Assembly (NCBI GenBank): GCA_020217035.1
Contig: JAIWOG010000250.1
Coordinates: 1 to 12,865, forward strand
Origin: Magnetospirillum sp.
GTDB taxonomy: Bacteria > Pseudomonadota > Alphaproteobacteria > Rhodospirillales > Magnetospirillaceae
Length of the DNA: 12,865 nt
Direction of reading: 5' to 3'
A model generated the notes under the pieces. The model saw only the letters and a list, made by a program, of their open reading frames with translations. It searched no databases and was not told the DNA's origin. Of the stretch, positions 7,568 to 12,865 are shown piece after piece. Made by a program: the position numbers and the translations under genes. Position 1 is the stretch's first letter. Every line of letters begins with the position of its first letter.

Positions 7568-8537
7568 GCTTCGCCCCCGTCTGATCCTGGCCTTGCTGCT
7601 GGTCCTCGCCTTGGCCCTGCCGCCGCTGTTGGCCGCCCTGGGCCAGGGCTTCTATGTGGGCTTCGCCGCCCGCGTGCTGATCATGGCCCTGGCCGCCCTG
7701 GCCTTGGACCTGGTCATGGGCCTGGGCGGCATGGTCAGCTTCGGCCACGCGGCGTTTTTGGGCATCGGCGCCTATGTGGTCGGCATCGGCTCGTGGCACG
7801 TCTTCGACGGCTCGGCCTTACCCTTCGGGTTGCCGGGCAGCGAGAACGCCCTGGTGGTGTGGCCGCTGGCCATGCTGTTTTCCGGTCTGGCGGCCTTGGG
7901 CATCGGCGCCGTGTCCCTGCGCACCAGTGGCGTGCATTTCATCATGATCACCCTGGCCTTCGCCCAGATGCTGTTCTATTTGGCTGGCGGGCTTAAGACC
8001 TATGGCGGCGACGACGGCATCACCCTTTATAACCGCAGCGAGTTGTTGGGGCTGAAACTGTCGGACCCTTTCACCTTCTATTACCTGTGTCTGGCCATCC
8101 TGGTGGCGGCGTTGGCGCTTTTGCTGCGCCTGCGGGCCAGCCGTTTCGGCATGGTGTTGCGCGGCGTGCGCGACAACGAACGGCGCATGCGGGCCTTGGG
8201 CTTTCCCACCTACCGCTACAAGCTGGCGGCCTTCGTGATTTCCGGCATGGTCTGCGGCCTGGCCGGGGCGCTGCTGGCCAACGCCTCGGAATTCGCCAGC
8301 CCGGCGCTGATGAGCTGGCAGAAATCCGGCGAGTTGCTGGTCATGGTGGTGCTGGGCGGCATGGGCAGCCTGGTCGGCCCGGTGCTGGGGGCGGTGGCGT
8401 TGATGGCGCTGGAAGAAGGTCTGGCCGACCTGACCCAGCATTGGCAGGTGATCCTGGGGCCGCTGTTGCTGCTGCTGGCGCTGTCGGCGCGGCGCGGCTT
8501 GTGGGGATTGCTGCGCGGGCGCGGTCATCATGACTGA
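7557..8537 (+). CDS. livM: Liv-type ABC importer inner-membrane permease, LivM-like
   Basis: The protein has 326 residues and about nine membrane helices. GLGGMVSFGHAAFLGIGAY near residues 55-75 is the conserved LivM motif. Later segments (RASRFGMVLRGVRDNERRMRALG and VVLGGMGSLVGPVLGAV) are the cytoplasmic coupling region and final helices typical of the family. It pairs with the LivH-like permease. ATG at 7557 overlaps the upstream gene by 11 bp and the 3' end overlaps the LivG-like gene by 8 bp. Its length is normal for the family and I see no break. Confidence 0.93.
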   Translation: MAPELRPRLILALLLVLALALPPLLAALGQGFYVGFAARVLIMALAALALDLVMGLGGMVSFGHAAFLGIGAYVVGIGSWHVFDGSALPFGLPGSENALVVWPLAMLFSGLAALGIGAVSLRTSGVHFIMITLAFAQMLFYLAGGLKTYGGDDGITLYNRSELLGLKLSDPFTFYYLCLAILVAALALLLRLRASRFGMVLRGVRDNERRMRALGFPTYRYKLAAFVISGMVCGLAGALLANASEFASPALMSWQKSGELLVMVVLGGMGSLVGPVLGAVALMALEEGLADLTQHWQVILGPLLLLLALSARRGLWGLLRGRGHHD

Positions 8538-9279
8538 GCCGCTGCTGCACACCCAGGGACTGGTCAAGCGCTTCGGCGGCGTCGTCGCCACCAACAAGGT
8601 GGATTTGCGGGTGGAACGCGGCCACCTGCACGCGCTGATCGGCCCCAACGGCGCTGGCAAAAGCACGCTGATCGGTCAGTTGTCGGGCGAGATGGCGCCT
8701 GATGAAGGCCGTATTCATTTCGCCGGCCACGACGTGACGCGGCTGCATGTCCACAAACGGGCGCGACTGGGACTGGCCCGCTCGTTCCAGATCACCAGCA
8801 TCTTCAAGACCTTCAGCGTCTTGGCCAACACCGTGCTGGCGGTCCAGGCCCATGCGGGGCATTCCTTCCGCTTCTGGCGCCCGGCGCTGCGCGACACGGC
8901 GCTTACGGGGCCGGCATTGTCAGCGCTGGAGCGGGTGGGGCTGGCCGACCGTGCCCATGACCCGGCCTCGGCGCTGTCCCATGGCGAGCGCCGCCAGTTG
9001 GAACTGGCCATGGCGCTGGCCGGTGACCCCGCCATGCTGCTGCTGGACGAACCCATGGCCGGCATGGGGCCAGACGACGGCCTGCGCATGGTGGACTTGC
9101 TGGCCAGCCTGAAGGGCGAACGCACCATCTTGCTGGTGGAACACGACATGGACGCGGTGTTCCAACTGGCCGACCGTATTTCCGTGTTGGTCTACGGCGC
9201 GGTGATCGCCAGCGGCAGCCCTGATGAAATCCGCGCTGACGAACAGGTGCGGCAAGCCTATCTGGGCGAGGACCATTGA
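8530..9279 (+). CDS. livG: Liv-type ABC importer ATPase, LivG-like
   Basis: This 249-residue cytoplasmic ATPase has Walker A GPNGAGKST at 38-46, Q-loop Q87, signature LSHGERRQLELA at about 149-160, Walker B MLLLDEP with D173/E174, and the switch histidine in LLVEHD at H205. The LSxGxxRxLE form of the signature and the C-terminal tail (SPDEIRADEQVRQAYLGED) are typical of LivG. It is expected to form a heterodimer with the LivF-like subunit and energise the LivH/LivM channel. Start ATG at 8530 lies within the end of the LivM-like gene (8-bp overlap). Confidence 0.94.
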   Translation: MTEPLLHTQGLVKRFGGVVATNKVDLRVERGHLHALIGPNGAGKSTLIGQLSGEMAPDEGRIHFAGHDVTRLHVHKRARLGLARSFQITSIFKTFSVLANTVLAVQAHAGHSFRFWRPALRDTALTGPALSALERVGLADRAHDPASALSHGERRQLELAMALAGDPAMLLLDEPMAGMGPDDGLRMVDLLASLKGERTILLVEHDMDAVFQLADRISVLVYGAVIASGSPDEIRADEQVRQAYLGEDH

Positions 9280-9971
9280 TGCTGGACGTTACCGACATCG
9301 AAAGCTTCCACGGCGACGCCCAGGCCCTGTTCGGGGTGTCGTTCAGCGTCGGCGAGGGCGAGGTGGTGGCGCTGTTGGGCCGCAACGGCATGGGCAAAAG
9401 CACCACGGTGGAGTCCATCGCCGGCCTGCTGGTTCCTCGCCGCGGCCAAATCCGCTTCCAGGGCCAGGTGATTTCGGGCTGTCCGGCGCACCAGATCGCC
9501 CGCGCTGGCATCGGCTTGGTGCCCGAGGGGCGCCGGGTCTTCCCCAACCTGACGGTGCGGGAAAATCTGTTGGCCACCGCCATTCCCCGTGGCGGCCAGG
9601 GATGGGACGAAGACCGGGTCTACGCCCTGTTTCCGGCTTTGGCCACGCTGCGCGACCGCATGGCCGCCAATTTGTCGGGTGGCGAGCAGCAGATGGTGGC
9701 CATCGGCCGCGCCCTGATGACCAACCCGTCCCTGCTGATCCTGGATGAAGCGACCGAAGGGTTGGCGCCGTTGATCCGCCAGCAGATCTGGGCCGCCATC
9801 CGCCAACTGGCCGCCGGCAAACTGTCCATTTTGGTCATCGACAAGAATGTCGACGCCCTGTTGGCCCTGGCCCATCGCCATGTGGTGTTGGAAAAGGGCA
9901 AGGTGTCGTGGACCGGCACGTCATCGCAATTGGCCGACGGCGATTTCCGTCACCGCATCCTCGGCCTGTGA
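9279..9971 (+). CDS. livF: Liv-type ABC importer ATPase, LivF-like
   Basis: The protein has 230 residues from ATG at 9279, which shares one base with the upstream TGA (TGATG). A TTG at 9276 would be the alternative start. Walker A is GRNGMGKST at 34-42; VPEGRRVFPNLTVRENL at 81-97 is the LivF fingerprint; the signature is LSGGEQQM at 132-139; Walker B is LLILDEA with D156/E157. The usual switch position, histidine in most ABC ATPases and often Gln in LivF, reads VIDKN with Lys189. From memory, some LivF homologues in importers of the aromatic-acid class carry this variant, so it is probably a subfamily trait rather than damage. It works with the LivG-like ATPase. Confidence 0.93.
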   Translation: MLDVTDIESFHGDAQALFGVSFSVGEGEVVALLGRNGMGKSTTVESIAGLLVPRRGQIRFQGQVISGCPAHQIARAGIGLVPEGRRVFPNLTVRENLLATAIPRGGQGWDEDRVYALFPALATLRDRMAANLSGGEQQMVAIGRALMTNPSLLILDEATEGLAPLIRQQIWAAIRQLAAGKLSILVIDKNVDALLALAHRHVVLEKGKVSWTGTSSQLADGDFRHRILGL

Positions 9972-9985
9972 AGAAAGGCAAATCC

Positions 9986-10516
9986 ATGTCCGCCAAGCCC
10001 AAGGTCTATCTGGCCGGCCCCGCTGTCTTCCATCCGGCGGCCAAGGCGTTGTTCCAGTACATGAAGGAAATCTGCGCCGAGAACGGCCTGCTGGGCATCG
10101 CGCCCCTGGACGGCGAGGCCGATTGGCAGGATCTGCCCCTGGCCCAACAGGCCGCCGCCATCCGTCAGGCCAACATCGACAAGATCAGGGAATGCGACGC
10201 GGTCATCGCCTGCATCTCGCCGTTTCGCGGCCCCGGCGCCGATGCCGGCACGGCGTGGGAGATGGGGTACGCCGAGGCGCTGGGCAAGCCGGTGTTTTCC
10301 TGGTGCGAGGACAATCGTCCCTATATCGACCGGGTCGAGCATCAAAAGGACGACGACGGCCGCGCCTTCTGTCAGGTCCACGGCATGGTGGTGGAAGATT
10401 TCGGCCTGGTGGACAATCTGATGCTGACCGCCGGCCCCCATGCCCCGCTGACCGAGCTGGATCAGGTGATCAAGCAGGCGGCCAAGCTGCTTAGCGCCCC
10501 GTCACCCAAGGGCTGA
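9986..10516 (+). CDS. Nucleoside 2-deoxyribosyltransferase-family protein
   Basis: This cytoplasmic protein of 176 residues has the N-terminal motif VYLAGPAVF (7-15), then CDAVIACISPFRGPGADAGTAWEMGYA (70-96), and FGLVDNLML (139-147), all hallmarks of the Nuc_deoxyrib_tr family. D86 and E92 have the six-residue spacing of the base-binding Asp92 and nucleophile Glu98 of the Lactobacillus leichmannii enzyme, so catalytic activity is likely. Members exchange bases on 2'-deoxyribose or hydrolyse deoxynucleoside 5'-monophosphates (DNPH1/Rcl-like); which applies here cannot be read from sequence alone. ATG at 9986 is chosen because AGAAAGG lies about 7 bp upstream. The gene starts 14 bp after livF and looks cotranscribed with the importer. 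Its last 26 bp overlap the convergent TauE-like gene. Confidence 0.88.
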   Translation: MSAKPKVYLAGPAVFHPAAKALFQYMKEICAENGLLGIAPLDGEADWQDLPLAQQAAAIRQANIDKIRECDAVIACISPFRGPGADAGTAWEMGYAEALGKPVFSWCEDNRPYIDRVEHQKDDDGRAFCQVHGMVVEDFGLVDNLMLTAGPHAPLTELDQVIKQAAKLLSAPSPKG

Positions 10517-11261
10517 CCAGCAGCCACAGGGCGGTCGCCGCCATCATCAGCCCAAAGGCACGGCGCAGCGTGCGTTCGGGCCAGCGATGGGCCAGGGCGA
10601 TGCCGGCCGCCACCGTGGCCAAGCCGCCCAAGGCCAAGGCCAGACCCATGCCCCAGTCCACCCGCTGGTTCTGGGCATAGGTGCCCAGCGCGAACACCGA
10701 GGACGGCGCCACCAGCGCCAACCCATAGCTTTGGGCGGCGCGTTGCGACAGCCGGAACCAGCCGGTCAGCAGCGGCGCCGCCACCAATCCGCCGCCGATG
10801 CCCAACAGGCCCATGGACGAACCGCCGGCCAGTCCCACCAACGGCAGCAGACGTTTGTCGCGGGGCGGCGCGTCACCATTGTTGTCCGGTGTCCGGCCCA
10901 GCATGCGCCACGCCACGAACAGCAGGAACAGGGCGAACAGGCTGCGCAGCACTTCCTGGTCCAGGCTGTTGGCGAAATGGGCGCATCCCCAGGTGGTGGC
11001 CGAACCGACGCAAGCGATGCCCGCCGCCAGCTTGATGTCCACGGGGTTGTGGCGGGCATAGCGCCACCAGGCGATCAACAGGTTGGGCACCATCATCACC
11101 AGGGCGGTGCCCTGGGCGGTGGCCTGATCGAAGCCGAACCCCAGGATCAGCACCGGAATGGCGACGATGCCGCCGCCGATACCGAACAGGCCGCCGCAGA
11201 ATCCCAGGGCGGCCCCCAGGGGAATGGTCAGCAGCAGGGCGGGAAACAACGATGTGATCAT
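10491..11261 (-). CDS. TauE/SafE (DUF81) family membrane permease
   Basis: The protein has 256 residues and about eight hydrophobic helices. It contains two family repeats, each with a glycine-rich motif: GIGGGIVAIPVLILGFGFDQ near the N-terminus and GIGGGLVAAPLL in the second half. The TauE/SafE family includes putative sulfite/sulfonate, sulfoacetate and organic-anion exporters; the substrate here is unknown. ATG at 11261 is preferred over GTG at 11267 because GAGG sits five bases before it. A hydrophilic loop (PDNNGDAPPRDKR) separates the two halves. The divergent LysR-type gene upstream is a likely regulator. The 3' end overlaps the convergent deoxyribosyltransferase gene by 26 bp, with no terminator visible between them. 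Confidence 0.9.
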   Translation of the reverse strand: MITSLFPALLLTIPLGAALGFCGGLFGIGGGIVAIPVLILGFGFDQATAQGTALVMMVPNLLIAWWRYARHNPVDIKLAAGIACVGSATTWGCAHFANSLDQEVLRSLFALFLLFVAWRMLGRTPDNNGDAPPRDKRLLPLVGLAGGSSMGLLGIGGGLVAAPLLTGWFRLSQRAAQSYGLALVAPSSVFALGTYAQNQRVDWGMGLALALGGLATVAAGIALAHRWPERTLRRAFGLMMAATALWLLVSPWVTGR

Positions 11262-11354
11262 CGGCACCTCGACAAAGGATGCCGATCAGCATATTGATGC
11301 TTTTGATTGGAACAATGGCGTGATTGTTTATTGACTGATGCGTGAAAAGAAAGA
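11262..11354. promoter_or_regulatory. AT-rich divergent control region between TauE-like and LysR-type genes, with ATTG/CAAT motifs
   Basis: This 93-bp gap is clearly richer in A and T than its surroundings. It holds the inverted repeat AGCAT-ATTG-ATGCT (11288-11301), overlapped by ATCA-N6-TGAT (11285-11298), and ATTG-GAA-CAAT (11306-11316), plus further ATTG copies at 11323 and 11330. Dyads of this kind in a divergent LysR intergenic region are the usual place for a LysR-type binding site. No convincing -35/-10 pair was identified on either strand. Confidence 0.45.
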
Positions 11355-12263
11355 ATGAGCGGCAGCGACGACCTGGCTTTCTTCGCCATCCTGGCGCACC
11401 AGCCCAGCCTGGCGGCGGCGGCGGAAACCCTGAACCTGTCTGCGCCGGCGGTCAGCCGGCGGCTGGCGGCGCTGGAACGTCGGCTGGGGGTGCGGCTGAT
11501 GAACCGCACCACCCGCCGTCTCAGTCTGACACCGGAAGGCCAGCGCTATGCCGACGAGGCCGTGCGCATCCTGGCCGACATCAGCCAGTTGGAACAGGAT
11601 CTGGCCGCCGCCCGCCAAGTGCCGCGCGGCCTGTTGCGCATCGCCGCCGGTTTCGGCTTCGGTCGCCGTCATCTGGGACCGGCGGTGGCCGATTTCGTCA
11701 CCCTTCATCCCGAGGTCGAGGTGCGCCTGCATCTGTCCGACCGGCCGCTGGATTTGGCCGCCGAAGGCATCGATATCGGCATCCGCTTCGGCCTGGGCGG
11801 CGATTCCGGCCTGCTGGCCCGCAAGATCGCCAGCAACCGCCGCCTGTTGTGCGCGGCGCCGTCTTATCTGGCCCGCCATCCGGCGCCGTCCACCCCGCGC
11901 GACCTGACCCGCCACGACTGCATCTTCATCCGCGAGAACGACCAGATCAACAACACCTGGAAACTGGTGGACGGCACCACCCAGACCAGTGTCAAGGTCG
12001 GCGGCCGGGTGGGGTCGAACCACGGCGAGGTGGCGGTGGATTGGGCGCTCAAGGGCTTGGGCATCCTGCTGCGTTCGGAATGGGACATCGCGCCTTATCT
12101 GCGCAGCGGCGAACTGGTGCGGGTGCTGCCGCAATGGTCGGGGGCGGCCGCCGACATCCACGCCATCTTCCAGGAACGCCATCTGCTGTCGGCCAAGGTC
12201 AAGGTTTTCCTGGACTTCCTGACCGAACGTTTCGCCCAGTACCGGCGCGACGGCGGCTGGTGA
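11355..12263 (+). CDS. LysR-type transcriptional regulator
   Basis: This 302-residue regulator has an N-terminal winged helix-turn-helix (about 5-63; SLAAAAETLNLSAPAVSRRLAAL, then LGVRLMNRTTRRLSLTPEG) and, after a linker helix, a periplasmic-binding-protein-like effector domain (about 90-295; GLLRIAAGFGFGRRHLGP, then DRPLDLAAEGIDIGIRFG). The pattern is that of the CrgA/DmlR-like LysR subgroup. The effector is unknown. It is divergent from the TauE-like permease gene, the classic arrangement in which a LysR protein controls its neighbour and itself from a shared intergenic site. The start at 11355 has a purine-rich but weak ribosome site (GAAAAGAAAG). No fault is seen in the frame. Confidence 0.92.
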   Translation: MSGSDDLAFFAILAHQPSLAAAAETLNLSAPAVSRRLAALERRLGVRLMNRTTRRLSLTPEGQRYADEAVRILADISQLEQDLAAARQVPRGLLRIAAGFGFGRRHLGPAVADFVTLHPEVEVRLHLSDRPLDLAAEGIDIGIRFGLGGDSGLLARKIASNRRLLCAAPSYLARHPAPSTPRDLTRHDCIFIRENDQINNTWKLVDGTTQTSVKVGGRVGSNHGEVAVDWALKGLGILLRSEWDIAPYLRSGELVRVLPQWSGAAADIHAIFQERHLLSAKVKVFLDFLTERFAQYRRDGGW

Positions 12264-12271
12264 CGGTGCAC

Positions 12272-12307
12272 CTAAAGTACCCACACCAAAATTAAAGTTG
12301 ACTTTAG
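12272..12307. repeat. Three TAAAGT half-sites forming inverted repeats upstream of the MerR gene
   Basis: TAAAGT occurs at 12273-12278 and 12293-12298 in the same orientation, 20 bp apart, and inverted as ACTTTA at 12301-12306. The last two make the dyad TAAAGT-TG-ACTTTA. The outer pair extends to CTAAAGT/ACTTTAG with 22 bp between. The dyad overlaps a candidate -35 (TTGACT, 12298-12303), so it is a good candidate operator for the MerR regulator just downstream. Confidence 0.5.
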
Positions 12308-12326
12308 ATCGAGGGTGCGCAATATG
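12298..12326 (+). promoter_or_regulatory. Candidate promoter of the MerR-etfB operon
   Basis: TTGACT (12298-12303) is followed after 17 bp by AATATG (12321-12326), a poor -10 matching 3 of 6 positions. It lies 20 bp before the MerR start codon and its -35 is embedded in the TAAAGT/ACTTTA dyad. A weak -10 would fit a regulated promoter, but the call rests on motif reading only. Confidence 0.35.
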
Positions 12327-12346
12327 GCCGCCAAAAGGAATGGGGC

Positions 12347-12778
12347 ATGTCTGCCAAGGACAAACTCTATAGCGGCACCGAACTGGCGCAGGAATTCGAC
12401 CTGACGCCGCAGGCGTTGCGCTTTTACGAGGAAAAGGGCCTGTTGCAGCCGGCGCGCATGGGTATCCGCCGGGTTTACACCTATCGGGACCGGGCCAGAT
12501 TGCTGCTGATCCAACGGCTGCGCCGCCTGGGGTTTTCGCTGGAGGACATCGTCCAATACCTGTCCATGTACGGATCGGTGGGCGGTGGCCAGTACCAGCT
12601 GGGACTGGAAAAGATCGAACACCGCATGGCCGAGTTGCTGCGCATGCGTTCCGAAATCGACCAGACCATCGCGGAATTACAAAACCTGGAACAGGAAGCC
12701 AGGCAAAAACTGGCGGCGGCCGAACATCGGCCCCGCCTTCAGGTCAAACCAAGGAAGGGTACGGAGGAACCAGCATGA
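12347..12778 (+). CDS. MerR-family transcriptional regulator
   Basis: This 143-residue protein has an N-terminal MerR winged helix (about 7-75; YSGTELAQEFDLTPQALRFY with the hallmark R25-F26-Y27-E28, then VYTYRDRARLLLIQRLRRLGFSLEDI) and a dimerising coiled coil (about 82-122, rich in Glu, Leu, Arg and Gln). It has no cysteine, so it is not a metal or SoxR-type sensor, and it has no recognisable effector domain. AAGGA about 7 bp before ATG 12347 supports the start. The stop TGA overlaps the etfB start (ATGA, 12775-12778), so the two are translationally coupled. It probably controls this operon through the upstream TAAAGT dyad. MerR proteins in related bacteria control fatty-acid or branched-chain amino acid catabolism, which feeds electrons to ETF; that link is inference. 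Confidence 0.92.
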   Translation: MSAKDKLYSGTELAQEFDLTPQALRFYEEKGLLQPARMGIRRVYTYRDRARLLLIQRLRRLGFSLEDIVQYLSMYGSVGGGQYQLGLEKIEHRMAELLRMRSEIDQTIAELQNLEQEARQKLAAAEHRPRLQVKPRKGTEEPA

Positions 12779-12865
12779 AAGTCCTCGTCGCGGTCAAGCG
12801 CGTCATTGATTACAACGTGAAGATCCGGGTGAAGTCGGACCAAACGGGCGTCGAGACGGCGAACG
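12775..12865 (+). CDS. etfB: Electron transfer flavoprotein beta subunit, 5' part only
   Basis: The 30 visible residues begin MKVLVAVKRVIDYNVKIRV, the standard N-terminus of EtfB, followed by KSDQTGVETAN. The gene runs off the right edge. EtfB with EtfA forms the FAD/AMP-containing flavoprotein that passes electrons from acyl-CoA and other dehydrogenases to the ETF:quinone oxidoreductase; etfA is expected next, outside the window. A strong Shine-Dalgarno GGAGG (12763-12767) lies 7 bp before the ATG, inside the end of the MerR gene. Coupling of etfB to a dedicated MerR regulator suggests local control of ETF level. Confidence 0.93.
   Translation, partial: MKVLVAVKRVIDYNVKIRVKSDQTGVETAN

Noticed and set aside
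9986..10516. Toxin or phage-defence role for the deoxyribosyltransferase-like protein
   Set aside because: Some family members occur in defence loci, but here the catalytic residues, the liv operon context and the absence of defence partners favour nucleoside metabolism.
11328..12284. A 318-codon minus-strand open frame opposite the LysR gene
   Set aside because: The LysR helix-turn-helix and effector domain are on the plus strand; the antisense frame is a by-product of GC-rich codon use.
12264..12346. Terminator after the LysR gene
   Set aside because: The TAAAGT/ACTTTA dyad is short and AT-rich with no T-run, and it overlaps a -35-like element, so an operator reading fits better.
1..12865. 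CRISPR array, tRNA, rRNA, insertion sequence or phage genes
   Set aside because: I found no regularly spaced repeats, cloverleaf-like sequence, transposase motif or terminal inverted repeats; nearly all bases are accounted for by metabolic and transport genes.

Overview
This GC-rich window with compact, overlapping genes reads like an alphaproteobacterial chromosome. The codon bias, the LivKHMGF-type operon, the MerR-etfB pair and the general protein similarity suggest the Rhodospirillales (Magnetospirillum-like). That assignment is inferred from impression, not from a marker gene. I see no rRNA, tRNA, CRISPR array, transposase, phage gene or att site. The gene-free gaps are all under 300 bases, and the largest is 5282-5480.

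Layout. (A) 5281 down to 1, minus strand: a four-gene export operon. It encodes an HlyD/DevB-type membrane fusion protein, a DevC-type permease, a DevA-type ATPase with a C-terminal cyclic-nucleotide-binding domain (CNBD), and a type I ABC exporter half-transporter that also ends in a CNBD and runs off the left edge. The first three genes overlap by ATGA-type junctions. (B) 5282-5480: a divergent control region with a consensus-like -35 on each strand, a direct repeat and a bulged hairpin. (C) 5481-10516, plus strand: a Liv-type ABC importer (binding protein, two permeases, two ATPases) with overlapping genes, followed after 14 bp by a nucleoside 2-deoxyribosyltransferase-family enzyme. (D) 10491-11261, minus strand: a TauE/SafE-family permease whose 3' end overlaps the deoxyribosyltransferase gene tail to tail. 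(E) 11355-12263, plus strand: a LysR-type regulator divergent from the permease, with an AT-rich 93-bp gap rich in ATTG motifs. (F) 12347-12865, plus strand: a MerR-family regulator whose stop codon overlaps the start of etfB, which runs off the right edge.

How the genes work together. Block A probably forms one envelope-spanning export machine (MFP plus MacB/DevC-type pump) together with a second exporter. The two consecutive CNBDs suggest that a cyclic nucleotide gates ATP-driven export, which is the most unusual feature of the window. In block C the enzyme after the importer hints that the imported solute may be a (deoxy)nucleoside or base, although the binding protein belongs to the branched-chain amino acid/aromatic acid class. 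Blocks D and E look like a regulator-transporter pair. Block F looks like an autoregulated MerR switch controlling electron transfer flavoprotein.
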